Shown one piece after another: positions 15,434 through 23,046 of a stretch of DNA of 55,808 nt. Position 1 is the first letter of the stretch; each line of letters opens with the position of its first letter. The notes below the pieces were generated by a model. The model searched no databases. It was not told the origin of the DNA and was given only the letters and a program-made list of their open reading frames with translations. Origin of the DNA: an uncultured Eubacteriales bacterium (GTDB lineage: Bacteria > Bacillota > Clostridia > Oscillospirales > Acutalibacteraceae); assembly GCA_900316345.1 (NCBI GenBank), contig ONCR01000001.1:1-55808 (forward strand), given 5' to 3'. A program made the translations under genes and the position numbers.

Positions 15434-15504
15434 CTCAAACAAGCCCAAGCCTGATAGGCGGGCTGATGAAGCTGTGCGTTAAGTTTTGCAAAATGCTTAT
15501 TCAT
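15415..15504 (-). CDS. Leader peptide (29 aa) controlling the methyltransferase operon
   Basis: A 30-codon frame, too short for usual gene finders, starts MNKHFAKLNAQLHQ and ends AWACLSCVHLR. GAGG lies eight bases before the ATG and a strong promoter about 20 bases further up, so the peptide begins almost at the 5' end of the RNA. Codons 24-28 contain the sequence complementary to the terminator's 5' arm, and codons 14-21 lie in a hairpin. A ribosome pausing in this ORF would change which RNA structure forms. This layout matches leader peptides of ribosome-targeting antibiotic resistance genes. The peptide itself is unlikely to have another function, though its two cysteines are noted. Confidence 0.7.
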   Translation of the reverse strand: MNKHFAKLNAQLHQPAYQAWACLSCVHLR

Positions 15505-15525
15505 AATAATTACCTCGTTTTGATA

Positions 15526-15554
15526 ATGGTATCACATAACTTTAATAATGTCAA
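15526..15554 (-). promoter_or_regulatory. Strong promoter of the attenuated methyltransferase operon
   Basis: On the minus strand, TTGACA (15554-15549) and TACCAT (15531-15526) are separated by 17 bases. Transcription would start near 15519, about 15 bases before the leader ATG. Confidence 0.75.
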
Positions 15555-15642
15555 CTTTTTTAGCTGTTTAATAAGCCGATAACAATAAATATAAAGCTCG
15601 GCAAAAAAATAAAAACGGATTTCTCCGTTTTTACTTAGTGGT

Positions 15643-16170
15643 TTAAAATAACTTTTTATCAAGATTTCTTTTAATCATTATATAATAAAGCGCTGTCCCG
15701 AGAACAAGCATTACGCCAAGCTCGCCGAGAGCTACGCAGCCGCCCTGGAAAAGGAAATCACCGAAGTTAAAGCTTCCGTCAACGAAGAAGGTTTCAATCT
15801 CCCAGCCTACTATTACGCCGTTCCAGATTGCGGGCATAAGCATTGCAAGAAGGGGATAGCTTCTGATTTTAACGTTCCTTAAAAGGTAAAGGCAAACCGA
15901 CGCGCCGAGCGTTGCGAGCGAGCCGAAAATCATATCAAGCGGAAGCCCCTGCCCAATGCTCTGAAGGTTTGAAATAATGCAGCCGAGCGTGAGCCCGGGA
16001 ATAGCCGCCGGAGTAAAGAGGGCTAAAATGTTAAGCGCCTCGCTTGCACGGAACTGAATTGCCGCCGTGGTTGTAGTGGGAAGCAAAGCCCCCTGCGCCA
16101 AAGTTAGCGCGGCGTACATTGCGGCAATAATTGCGGCTTGAGTGATAAATGCAACTCTTTTGTTTTTCAT
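15643..16170 (-). CDS. queT: QueT-family queuosine-precursor transporter
   Basis: 175 residues and five to six hydrophobic segments. The start KRVAFITQAAIIAAMYAALT, the segment AIQFRASEALNILALFTPAAIPGLTLGC and LPLDMIFGSLATLGASVCLY are characteristic of QueT (COG4708), the membrane substrate-binding component of an ECF-type importer for preQ1 or a related queuosine precursor. The ECF energy module is not in this window and is presumably shared. I use the ATG at 16170 (AAGGAG upstream) rather than the TTG two codons earlier. A riboswitch-like leader lies upstream, consistent with control by preQ1. Confidence 0.92.
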   Translation of the reverse strand: MKNKRVAFITQAAIIAAMYAALTLAQGALLPTTTTAAIQFRASEALNILALFTPAAIPGLTLGCIISNLQSIGQGLPLDMIFGSLATLGASVCLYLLRNVKIRSYPLLAMLMPAIWNGVIVGWEIETFFVDGSFNFGDFLFQGGCVALGELGVMLVLGTALYYIMIKRNLDKKLF

Positions 16171-16179
16171 TTTCAATTT

Positions 16180-16249
16180 TCTCCTTAGTTTTGTTTTTAG
16201 AAGCCGTACATACTAAGCACGACTGGTCAGGATTTTGCGAACTGACCTG
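16180..16249 (-). ncRNA. Candidate preQ1 riboswitch in the queT leader
   Basis: On the minus strand GGTCAG (16247-16242) and CTGACC (16230-16225) enclose the loop TTCGCAAAATC, close to the preQ1-I loop pattern. A second hairpin (AGTCGTGC/GTACGGCT, 16223-16202 region) follows, then an A-rich tail ending in the ribosome site (AAAAACAAAACTAAGGAG). The loop's TCC could pair with GGA of the ribosome site, giving translational control. The extra hairpin does not fit class I exactly, so the class is left open. Confidence 0.55.
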
Positions 16250-16252
16250 CTT

Positions 16253-16280
16253 ATTATAACACACATAAACAGAATTGCAA
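16253..16280 (-). promoter_or_regulatory. queT promoter
   Basis: On the minus strand TTGCAA (16280-16275) and TATAAT (16258-16253) lie 16 bases apart, just upstream of the riboswitch-like leader. Confidence 0.6.
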
Positions 16281-16288
16281 TATTTTTA

Positions 16289-16317
16289 TTGTGCTTTAAG
16301 CTAAATAATGATATAAT
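16289..16317 (+). promoter_or_regulatory. Promoter of the zinc-ribbon membrane protein gene
   Basis: TTGTGC (16289-16294) and TATAAT (16312-16317) with a 17-base spacer, 29 bases before the ATG at 16347; divergent from queT. Confidence 0.5.
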
Positions 16318-16346
16318 ATATTAACTAAAACAGGAAGGTAAAAGCT

Positions 16347-17423
16347 ATGAATTGTAAAAACTGCGGCGCAAGGCTCAGGGATAACGCAAGAGTTTGCCCT
16401 AACTGCGGAGCTTTCGTTGACGATGAATCGGGCTTCACCCTTTTGACCTCGGACGACAGGCTTGACGATTTTTATTCAAGCGACGAGCCGATAAGAGGCA
16501 GGGAAAAAACGAAAAAAAGCGGAGCGCTTTCATTCATCATTTCGCTTATTCTTGTTCTCGCCATTGCGGGCGGCGGAGCTTATTATTACTTCACCCATAT
16601 TAAACCGAAGGCTCCCGAAGCTCCTTCGGTAAGCTTTACGGCGGGAAGCGGAGTAATTAACGGCGACGAAAAGGTTGTTTTTGTTTCAATAGAAAAGAAC
16701 CCGAAAATCCAGTATATCCACGGCGCGTCGGTTTATTCAACAGAGGAGGGTAAGAGCAAGCTTCTTCTTTCCTCGGATTATGAATATACTAAAAATATTG
16801 ACGACACGTTCCGCGCAATATTCTTTGATACAAAGGAATTCGGGCTTGATAAAAAGGCAAATTATAAGTACACTTTTGAAATTATGCTTAGCTTTATCGG
16901 CAGCGACGACGTTTTTACGTATTCCGTTCCGATTAATTTCAGCGGAAAAATAAAGGGCGACGCGTCCGATACCGTGTTTGACCACAGCCACAGCAAAATT
17001 GAGGGCGAGGCGACCTCCGCTCAGGCTGAATCCGACGGCGCCGACAGCACAACTGCCGACAATACAACAAAGGCGCCCGAAAACGACAGCTCCTTTGCTT
17101 ACGAAAGCTACTGGTTTACCGAGCCTTTAACCGACGGCGATACAAGAACAATCTTTGCGCTTAAGTTTAATAAGGATAAAACCTTCGTTTCAACAAGATA
17201 TGAAAAGAAGGGCAGCGCAAATTGGGCTGTAAGCACGTATAACGGAACGCTTGAAGAAAAGGACGGATATATAATTGTAACCGACAGCGAGGGCGGCGAA
17301 AAATCGTACTATAAAATCGGCGACGGCGAGCTCAGCGAGGAAAAGGACGGCGAAACCGTTCAGAAGCTCACGGCGCGCAAATATAACAGCGTTAAGAACG
17401 TTGAGGATTTCTTCGGACTGTAA
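16347..17423 (+). CDS. Zinc-ribbon single-pass membrane protein
   Basis: 358 residues. CKNCGARLRDNARVCPNCG at residues 3-21 is a zinc ribbon of the zinc_ribbon_2 type. One membrane helix at about 60-82 (LSFIISLILVLAIAGGGAYYY) places the N-terminus inside and about 275 residues outside. The outside part has a beta-rich domain, a low-complexity Ser/Thr/Asp linker near 225-250 and a C-terminal beta domain (KFNKDKTFVSTRYEKKG, GYIIVTDSEGG) like the lipocalin-like small domains of clostridial surface proteins. I do not know its role. It is a single-gene transcript with a strong terminator after it. Confidence 0.8.
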   Translation: MNCKNCGARLRDNARVCPNCGAFVDDESGFTLLTSDDRLDDFYSSDEPIRGREKTKKSGALSFIISLILVLAIAGGGAYYYFTHIKPKAPEAPSVSFTAGSGVINGDEKVVFVSIEKNPKIQYIHGASVYSTEEGKSKLLLSSDYEYTKNIDDTFRAIFFDTKEFGLDKKANYKYTFEIMLSFIGSDDVFTYSVPINFSGKIKGDASDTVFDHSHSKIEGEATSAQAESDGADSTTADNTTKAPENDSSFAYESYWFTEPLTDGDTRTIFALKFNKDKTFVSTRYEKKGSANWAVSTYNGTLEEKDGYIIVTDSEGGEKSYYKIGDGELSEEKDGETVQKLTARKYNSVKNVEDFFGL

Positions 17424-17442
17424 TCATTAATAATTAATAAAT

Positions 17443-17479
17443 AACAGCGTCAAAGGGAGCTAATCCCTTTGACGCTGTT
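17443..17479. terminator. Strong bidirectional terminator
   Basis: AACAGCGTCAAAGGGA (17443-17458) and its perfect complement (17464-17479) form a 16-bp stem with a five-base loop, then TTTTT. It separates convergent genes. Confidence 0.9.
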
Positions 17480-17503
17480 TTTATGTGTACCGAATTAAAA
17501 TGT

Positions 17504-18310
17504 TTATAAGTTTTCAACCATATACCTGACTATTTTAGCGCAGTGAGCGGCGGCGTCAGCTTCAAATTTGCTGAATTCAACCGCCTGCGAGCCGTCGGAT
17601 TTATCCGAAACGGCGCGGATAATTACATAGGGAGTATTGTTAAGGTAGCACGCCTGGGCAATCGCGGCGCCCTCCATTTCGCAGCACATACCCCCGAAGG
17701 CAGAGGTGATTTTATCCTTTTGCGCCTTTTCCGAGATAAACTGGTCTCCCGAACAAATTCGGCCCTCAAAAACGTGAATATCGGGGGCCTCCTCTTTAAC
17801 CGCCTTAACCGCCGCAGCTCTTAAGGCATCGTCGGCAGGGAAGGCGTAAAGGCCGGTGTAAGGGATTTCGCCCTTCTTAAAGCCTATTGCTTCAACGTCA
17901 AAATCATGCTGAACGGCGTCGGTTGAAACAACTATATCGCCAATGTCAATCTGATTGTCAAGAGAACCTGCAACGCCGGTGTTGATTATTTTTGTGCATT
18001 TGAATTCGTTAATAAGCGTGTGAGCGCAGATGCCTGCGTTAACCTTGCCCATTCCGCATTTAACGATAACAACGCTTTTATCGCCGAGCGTACCTTCGCA
18101 GAATTCCATTTCGGCTATTTTAGTCGTTTTTGTTATGCCTGCGGCCTCCTTGAGCGAGGTAACCTCAACGTCCATTGCGCCGATTATTCCTATAATATCC
18201 TTCGCCTGAGCGTTGTTCGTTTCCTGCTTTTCGGCGTTTGAACATCCCGAAAGAAGAATAACGGCAAGCGATAAAGTAATGCTGATAACAGCAATTATCT
18301 TCTTTTTCAT
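17504..18310 (-). CDS. mtnN: MTA/SAH nucleosidase with lipoprotein signal
   Basis: 268 residues. The catalytic domain (from about 38) is a complete 5'-methylthioadenosine/S-adenosylhomocysteine nucleosidase: GIIGAMDVEV supplies the first Glu, CCEMEGAAIAQAC the Glu that binds ribose, and AVSDKSDG the catalytic Asp. It splits MTA and SAH to adenine and a thioribosyl product; SAH cleavage feeds LuxS. Unusually it begins with KKKIIAVISITLSLAVILLS followed by GCSNAE, a lipobox, so the enzyme should be tethered outside the membrane. The start is the ATG at 18310 behind GGGTG. Promoter TTGCAA-17-TAATAT lies at 18402-18374. Export of a normally cytoplasmic enzyme suggests salvage of external nucleosides. 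Confidence 0.92.
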   Translation of the reverse strand: MKKKIIAVISITLSLAVILLSGCSNAEKQETNNAQAKDIIGIIGAMDVEVTSLKEAAGITKTTKIAEMEFCEGTLGDKSVVIVKCGMGKVNAGICAHTLINEFKCTKIINTGVAGSLDNQIDIGDIVVSTDAVQHDFDVEAIGFKKGEIPYTGLYAFPADDALRAAAVKAVKEEAPDIHVFEGRICSGDQFISEKAQKDKITSAFGGMCCEMEGAAIAQACYLNNTPYVIIRAVSDKSDGSQAVEFSKFEADAAAHCAKIVRYMVENL

Positions 18311-18373
18311 ATTAATCACCCTATCCCCGTTGATTGAGTTTTATTATAAGTGCTTAAACCGATAACGCTTATT

Positions 18374-18402
18374 ATATTAACATAATAATAACACGATTGC
18401 AA
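18374..18402 (-). promoter_or_regulatory. mtnN: Promoter of the nucleosidase gene
   Basis: On the minus strand TTGCAA (18402-18397) and TAATAT (18379-18374) are spaced 17 bases, about 65 bases before the ATG. Confidence 0.5.
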
Positions 18403-18430
18403 AGGAAAAGTGTAATTCAAAGCTCAAAAT

Positions 18431-18460
18431 CAGGGGAGGGCACGTAGACCCTCCCCCTGC
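18431..18460. repeat. REP-like palindrome (GGGAGGGC family)
   Basis: GGGGAGGGCACGTAGACC followed by CTCCCCCTGCA. It matches, in the same orientation, the unit at 47756-47783 inside the REP-associated transposase gene with few differences, and is inverted relative to 29667-29694. Confidence 0.7.
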
Positions 18461-18470
18461 AAAAATCGGT

Positions 18471-18502
18471 CACAAAAATAAAAGCGGATTTAAAAAATCC
18501 GC
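18471..18502 (-). terminator. Terminator of the ABC-F gene
   Basis: On the minus strand GCGGATT (18502-18496) pairs with AATCCGC (18490-18484), then TTTTATTTTTG. Confidence 0.8.
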
Positions 18503-18515
18503 AATTATAAATGCA

Positions 18516-20129
18516 TTAATATTTTTTAAGCTGTTCCTCGTCAAAGGTTGAAAGGAATTCGTCGTAGGTTCCTTTGCGGTCAACAAGCTTATTGCCCGAA
18601 ACCTCAATAATCCTGTCGGCAACGGTCTGAACAAACTGATGGTCGTGCGAGGTGAAAAGAACCGTTTCGGGATAGCGGATAAGGCCGTCGTTAAGGGCCG
18701 TAATACTTTCAAGGTCAAGGTGGTTGGTGGGCTCGTCAAAAACAAGAACGTTCGCGCCGGAAACCATCATCTTGCAAAGCATACATCTTACGCGCTCGCC
18801 GCCCGAAAGAACGTTGCATATTTTAAGCGCCTCGTCGCCCGAGAAAAGCATTCTTCCGAGCCAGGTTCTTATATCGCTTTCGTGCTGCTGGGTTGCGTCG
18901 GTATACTGCCTTAACCAATCAACAAGGTTTAAATTATTGCCGTCAAAATAAGCGCTGTTATCGCTCGGGAAGTAGCTCTGGGTTGTTGTTACGCCCCATT
19001 TGTAGGAGCCCTCGTCGGGCTCAAGCTCGCCCATAATAATTTTGAAAAGAGTTGTTTTAGCAACCGCGTCAGAGCCTACAAAGGCAACCTTTTCCCTCGG
19101 GTGAATTACAAACGAAATATCGTCAAGCACCTTGCGGTCGCCGATGGTTTTTGTTAAGTGGTCAACGCGAAGAAGGTCGTTGCCGCACTCTCTGTCCGGC
19201 TTAAAGTCAACATAGGGGAAGCGGCGTGAGGAAACGGGCATTTCAAACATTTCAAGCGCGTCAAGCTGCTTTTTTCTGCTCGTTGCCTGCTTGGATTTTG
19301 CCGCATTTGCCGAAAAGCGGTTGATGAAATCCTGAAGCTCTTTAATCTTCTGTTCGTTTTTCTTGTTCTGGTCGCGCATCTGGCGCTGGCGCATCTGGGT
19401 GTATTCATACCAGAAATCGTAGTTACCCGTGTAAAGCGTAATCTTGCCGTAGTCAACGTCGCAGATATGGGTGCATACCTTATTCAGGAAGTGACGGTCG
19501 TGCGAAACAACGATAACCGTATTCGGGAAATCAAGAAGAAAGTTTTCAAGCCAGCTTATTGCCGCCAAATCAAGGTGGTTTGTAGGCTCGTCAAGAAGAA
19601 GAATGTCGGGGTTTCCGAAAAGCGCCTGGGCAAGAAGAACCTTAACCTTAAGGTCTGACGGAAGCTCAGCCATTTTCATAAAATGGTATTCGTCGGTAAC
19701 GCCGAGCTTGTTTAACATAAACTCCGCGTCGCTTTCCGCGTTCCAGCCGTCAAGGTCCGCAAATTCGGCTTCCAGCTCGCCTGCAAGAATTCCGTCCTCC
19801 TCCGAAAAATCGGGCTTCATATAAAGGGCGTCCTTCTGCTCCATAATTTCAATAAGGCGCGGATTGCCCATAAGAACGGTTCTTACAACCTCGTATTCGT
19901 CATATGCAAAGTGGTCCTGTTTTAAAACGGAAAGCCTTTCGCCCGGGGTAATGCTTATGTCGCCCTTGCTCGGCTCAAGGTCGCCGGAAAGAACCTTTAA
20001 GAAGGTGGATTTACCTGCGCCGTTAGCGCCGATAATGCCGTAACAGTTGCCGGGTGAAAAAACAACGTTAACCCCTTCAAACAGCGCCCTTCCGCCAAAC
20101 TGAACAGATATGTTATTGGCCTGAATCAT
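18516..20129 (-). CDS. ABC-F family ATPase, YkpA/YbiT type
   Basis: 537 residues with two ABC domains and no membrane segment, joined by a charged linker (about 235-320, RQRQMRDQNKKNEQKIKEL). Domain 1 has GANGAGKST and LLLDEPTNHLD; domain 2 has LSGGERVRC and VFDEPTNHLD. Two departures are typical of the YkpA/YbiT branch: the first signature reads LPSDLKVKVLLAQ instead of LSGGE, and the second Walker A reads GSDAVAKTT. ABC-F proteins act on the ribosome, resolving stalled states or removing antibiotics; YkpA-type members look like housekeeping factors. It is a lone gene with its own promoter and terminator. Confidence 0.92.
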   Translation of the reverse strand: MIQANNISVQFGGRALFEGVNVVFSPGNCYGIIGANGAGKSTFLKVLSGDLEPSKGDISITPGERLSVLKQDHFAYDEYEVVRTVLMGNPRLIEIMEQKDALYMKPDFSEEDGILAGELEAEFADLDGWNAESDAEFMLNKLGVTDEYHFMKMAELPSDLKVKVLLAQALFGNPDILLLDEPTNHLDLAAISWLENFLLDFPNTVIVVSHDRHFLNKVCTHICDVDYGKITLYTGNYDFWYEYTQMRQRQMRDQNKKNEQKIKELQDFINRFSANAAKSKQATSRKKQLDALEMFEMPVSSRRFPYVDFKPDRECGNDLLRVDHLTKTIGDRKVLDDISFVIHPREKVAFVGSDAVAKTTLFKIIMGELEPDEGSYKWGVTTTQSYFPSDNSAYFDGNNLNLVDWLRQYTDATQQHESDIRTWLGRMLFSGDEALKICNVLSGGERVRCMLCKMMVSGANVLVFDEPTNHLDLESITALNDGLIRYPETVLFTSHDHQFVQTVADRIIEVSGNKLVDRKGTYDEFLSTFDEEQLKKY

Positions 20130-20162
20130 ACTTTTTCTCCTACTTATTTTTATATCCTGCCG

Positions 20163-20191
20163 ATTATAACATACAATTTTGCCAAATACAA
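20163..20191 (-). promoter_or_regulatory. Promoter of the ABC-F gene
   Basis: On the minus strand TTGTAT (20191-20186) and TATAAT (20168-20163) with a 17-base spacer; 34 bases before the ATG. Confidence 0.6.
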
Positions 20192-20198
20192 CAATAAC

Positions 20199-20227
20199 TT
20201 GACGAATTATTAAAAAAGTTATATGAT
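20199..20227 (+). promoter_or_regulatory. Promoter of the small zinc-finger membrane protein gene
   Basis: TTGACG (20199-20204) and TATGAT (20222-20227) with a 17-base spacer, divergent from the ABC-F promoter. Confidence 0.6.
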
Positions 20228-20258
20228 GATTATATCATAATTTTGGAGGAGAATACTT

Positions 20259-20777
20259 ATGAAAAACTGTCAGATCTGCGGAAAACAGCTTCAGGATAAC
20301 GAGGCTTACGTTCTTGCTAACGGCCAGGAGGTATGCGCAAGCTGTTACGCCCAAATTAACGGCGAAAACCAAAAAACGGAGGCGTTTTATCAGCCGCCCG
20401 TTCAGCAGGCTCCGCCCGTTCAGGCAACTCCCGTTGCACCGGTTAATCCCGTTATGCCCGCGGCTCCCTCGTATCCGCCGTACGTTGGCGAAAAAATTAA
20501 GAAAACCAATTTCTGGACAGGCTTCTTAAAGGTATTCGCAATTATCGGCCTTGTTCTCGGAATTCTTGCAAGCATCGGCGGCGCAATAGCTATGATTGTT
20601 GCTTACGGAAGATACAATACCGGCATTGCTGTTTTAACAGCTTTCGGTATCTTTATAGGCGGCGTGCTTATAAGCCTTGTTGCAACCGCAAGCGTTATGG
20701 TTTATCTTAACATCGCTTCCGACGTTTCGACCATCAAGGCTGCACTGCAGGAGCTTGAACAGAAAAATAGAAAATAA
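20259..20777 (+). CDS. Zinc-finger, two-pass membrane protein
   Basis: 172 residues. CQICGKQL at 4-11 and CASCYAQ near 27 form a LIM/zinc-ribbon-like knuckle pair. A Pro-rich linker (QPPVQQAPPVQATPVAPVNP, about 46-70) leads to two hydrophobic segments (about 88-112 and 124-148), and a short helical tail (STIKAALQELEQKNRK) follows. The topology puts both the finger and the tail in the cytoplasm. GGAGG precedes the ATG. Function is unknown; many clostridial membrane proteins use similar fingers as regulatory heads. Confidence 0.78.
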   Translation: MKNCQICGKQLQDNEAYVLANGQEVCASCYAQINGENQKTEAFYQPPVQQAPPVQATPVAPVNPVMPAAPSYPPYVGEKIKKTNFWTGFLKVFAIIGLVLGILASIGGAIAMIVAYGRYNTGIAVLTAFGIFIGGVLISLVATASVMVYLNIASDVSTIKAALQELEQKNRK

Positions 20778-20790
20778 TTTGAAATTATGC

Positions 20791-20874
20791 TTGACAAATT
20801 AAAATTATTATATATAATAAGCATAGTAAGATTATAAACCAATTGAGGTGGACCAAGGCGGTCCGCTTCTTTTG
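20791..20874 (+). promoter_or_regulatory. Promoter and terminator-like leader of the rimP-infB operon
   Basis: TTGACA (20791-20796) and TATAAT (20813-20818) are 16 bases apart. In the leader, GAGGTGGACC (20845-20854) pairs with GGTCCGCTTC (20860-20869), ten pairs with two G-U, followed by TTTTG. It resembles the hairpin often found before rimP in clostridia and could attenuate the operon. Confidence 0.65.
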
Positions 20875-20891
20875 TTGTAAGAGGTGATTTT

Positions 20892-21371
20892 TTGGCAAAG
20901 CAAAATACGGTTCAAAAGGTGGAGGAACTTGTTAAGCCCTACGCCGAGGAGCTGGGGCTCAAAATTTGGGACGTGACGTTTAAAAAAGAGGGAAGCGAAT
21001 GGTACCTTCGTATCTTCATTGATAAAGAGGGCGGCGTTTCAATCGACGATTGCGTTGATTTAACCCATGCTGTTTCAAAACCGCTTGACGAAGCGGACCC
21101 GATTTCGCAAAACTATATGCTTGAAATCAGCTCCCCCGGGGTTGAAAGGGAGCTTACAAGGGAGGAGCATTTTGCCGAAAATATCGGCGCTCCCGTAATG
21201 CTTCGCACAATTCGCCCGATTGACGGAGCAAGGGATTTTAAAGGAAGCCTTAAAAGCTATGAGAATAAAACAATAACCATTGAGCTTGAAAACGGTGAAG
21301 AGCTTACTCTTGAAAAGAAGGAAACCAACTTCGTTAAGCTTGATGATTTTGATATAAAAGACTTTGTTTAA
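20892..21371 (+). CDS. rimP: Ribosome maturation factor RimP
   Basis: 159 residues. LKIWDVTFKKEGSEWYLRIFIDKEGGVSIDDC and DPISQNYMLEISSPGVERELT are the conserved core of the RimP N-domain; the C-terminal part (GSLKSYENKTITIELENGEELTL) is the SH3-like domain. It assists 30S subunit maturation. The start is TTG, fixed by GAGGTG a few bases upstream. It leads the operon rimP-nusA-ylxR-ylxQ-infB, the usual Firmicutes order. Confidence 0.96.
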   Translation: MAKQNTVQKVEELVKPYAEELGLKIWDVTFKKEGSEWYLRIFIDKEGGVSIDDCVDLTHAVSKPLDEADPISQNYMLEISSPGVERELTREEHFAENIGAPVMLRTIRPIDGARDFKGSLKSYENKTITIELENGEELTLEKKETNFVKLDDFDIKDFV

Positions 21372-21404
21372 GTTAATTTTTATAAAGAGAGGTAATTTGG
21401 AAAA

Positions 21405-22454
21405 ATGAGCAAGGAATTTTTTGAGGCAGTAAAAATGCTTGAGGCAGAAAAGGGTATACCTGCCGATTATCTTTATGAAAAAATAGCAGGCGCAATCGTT
21501 GTTGCCGCAAAACACGATTATAACGGCAAGGACATTGTTCACTGCGATATTGACCCTGAAAAACAAAAAATTAAGGTTTACGTTACTAAAAACGTTGTTG
21601 AAACCGTTGAGGATGAGGATACAGACCTTACGCTTGAACAGGCGCAGCTTATCCGTAAATCCGCAAAGGTAGGCAAAACAATCGATATTCCGATTAAAAC
21701 AAAGAACTTCGGAAGAATAGTTGCTCAAACAGCCAAGCACGTTATCCGCCAGGGTATCCGCGAGGCGGAAAGAGGCCAGATGCTCCGCGAATTTCAGAGC
21801 AAGAATCAGGAGCTTCTTACCGCCAAGGTTGTAAGCGTTGACCCCGTAACCGGCAACGTCAGCCTTGAAATTGGCAAAAACACCGCCGTTCTTCCGAAAG
21901 CGGAACAGGTTCCGGGCGAAACCTTTGAGCCGGGCGATTCGGTTAAGATTTTCGTTGTTGGTGTTCACGAGGGAACAAAGGGCCCGAAGATTATGATTTC
22001 GCGTACCCATCCCGGCCTTGTAAGACGTCTTTTTGAAACCGAGGTTCCCGAAATTTTTGACGGAACAATTGAGATTAAATCCGTTTCGCGCGAGGCGGGC
22101 TCAAGAACAAAAATCGCCGTTTATTCCAAGGACGAGGACGTTGACCCCGTAGGCGCCTGCATAGGCCCGAGAGGACAGAGGGTTTCAAACATAGTTGACG
22201 CTCTCGGCGGCGAAAAAATTGATATAGTAAAATACAGCGAAAAGCCCGAGGAATTTGTAGCGGCTGCGCTCGCTCCTTCGGATGTTTGCGAGGTTGAGGT
22301 TATCGACGAGGGCGCAAAGTCCTGCCGTGCAACGGTGCCGGACGGTCAGCTCTCGCTTGCAATCGGTAATAAAGGCCAGAACGTTCGCCTTGCGGCAAAG
22401 CTTACGGGCTGGAAGATTGATATAAAACCCGAAAGCGGCTTTTATGAGGGCTAA
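21405..22454 (+). CDS. nusA: Transcription elongation/termination factor NusA
   Basis: 349 residues, the short Firmicutes form without the C-terminal acidic repeats. An N-terminal RNA-polymerase-binding domain ([20 protein letters not shown]), an S1 domain (about 135-200), and two KH domains ([27 protein letters not shown], then [23 protein letters not shown]) are all visible. It modulates pausing, termination and antitermination. It follows rimP by 33 bases with GAGAGG before the ATG. Confidence 0.97.
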   Translation: MSKEFFEAVKMLEAEKGIPADYLYEKIAGAIVVAAKHDYNGKDIVHCDIDPEKQKIKVYVTKNVVETVEDEDTDLTLEQAQLIRKSAKVGKTIDIPIKTKNFGRIVAQTAKHVIRQGIREAERGQMLREFQSKNQELLTAKVVSVDPVTGNVSLEIGKNTAVLPKAEQVPGETFEPGDSVKIFVVGVHEGTKGPKIMISRTHPGLVRRLFETEVPEIFDGTIEIKSVSREAGSRTKIAVYSKDEDVDPVGACIGPRGQRVSNIVDALGGEKIDIVKYSEKPEEFVAAALAPSDVCEVEVIDEGAKSCRATVPDGQLSLAIGNKGQNVRLAAKLTGWKIDIKPESGFYEG

Positions 22455-22457
22455 GCT

Positions 22458-22727
22458 ATGAAGGCTAAAAAAACACCGATGCGTATGTGTACGGGCTGCG
22501 GAGAGATGTTCGATAAAAGAACTCTTGTAAGAGTTGTTAAATCACCCGAAGGCGAGATAAGCCTTGATTTAACCGGCAAGAAGTCGGGCCGCGGCGCATA
22601 CGTCTGTAAAAATGCCGAATGCTTAAAAAAGGCAAGAAAGAAAAAAGCCTTTGAGCGTGCTTTCGGCGTAAGTATAGAAGACGAAATTTACGAAAAAATG
22701 CAAGAGGAAATCAAAGGTGCAGAATAA
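22458..22727 (+). CDS. ylxR: YlxR (DUF448) RNA-binding protein
   Basis: 89 residues. MRMCTGCGEMFDKRTLVRVV, then LDLTGKKSGRGAYVC, is the full YlxR signature (CxxC, then the GRGAY turn). The family binds RNA and has been reported in Bacillota as a modulator of RNase P. It starts three bases after the nusA stop and overlaps the next gene by 11 bases. Confidence 0.95.
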   Translation: MKAKKTPMRMCTGCGEMFDKRTLVRVVKSPEGEISLDLTGKKSGRGAYVCKNAECLKKARKKKAFERAFGVSIEDEIYEKMQEEIKGAE

Positions 22728-23046
22728 ATATATGTCAATGCTCGGGCTTGCAAGGCGTGCAGGCAGGCTGGCAATGGGCCATGATTTGGTTATTGACAGC
22801 ATTAAAAACAGAAAATCAAAGCTTGTGCTTCTTTCGTCCGATTCCTCGCCGAGGCTTCACGAAGAAATCGCTTCGGCGTCAGACAGATATTTAAAATCGC
22901 TCCCCTGCGTAAGAATTAAAGAGAACAAGGAAGAAATTCACTTTCTTCTCGGCTACAGAGCAGGCGTGATTTCCGTTAACGATATGAATTTTGCAAACAG
23001 GATTTTAGAATTAATTAATCAGGAGGGAAACGAGTATGGTGATTAA
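22717..23046 (+). CDS. ylxQ: YlxQ, L7Ae-family ribosomal-type protein
   Basis: 109 residues. LGLARRAGRLAMGHDLVIDSI and KLVLLSSDSSPRLHEEI match the L7Ae/L30e/YlxQ RNA-binding fold. The GTG start at 22717 overlaps ylxR by 11 bases, and an alternative ATG lies five codons later; its own stop overlaps the infB start by 11 bases. This packed arrangement shows translational coupling along the operon. Confidence 0.93.
   Translation: MQNKYMSMLGLARRAGRLAMGHDLVIDSIKNRKSKLVLLSSDSSPRLHEEIASASDRYLKSLPCVRIKENKEEIHFLLGYRAGVISVNDMNFANRILELINQEGNEYGD

Noticed and set aside
21075..22010. Minus-strand 311-codon frame across rimP and nusA
   Set aside because: Antisense shadow of two certain genes; high Phe/Asn content reflects complementary codons.
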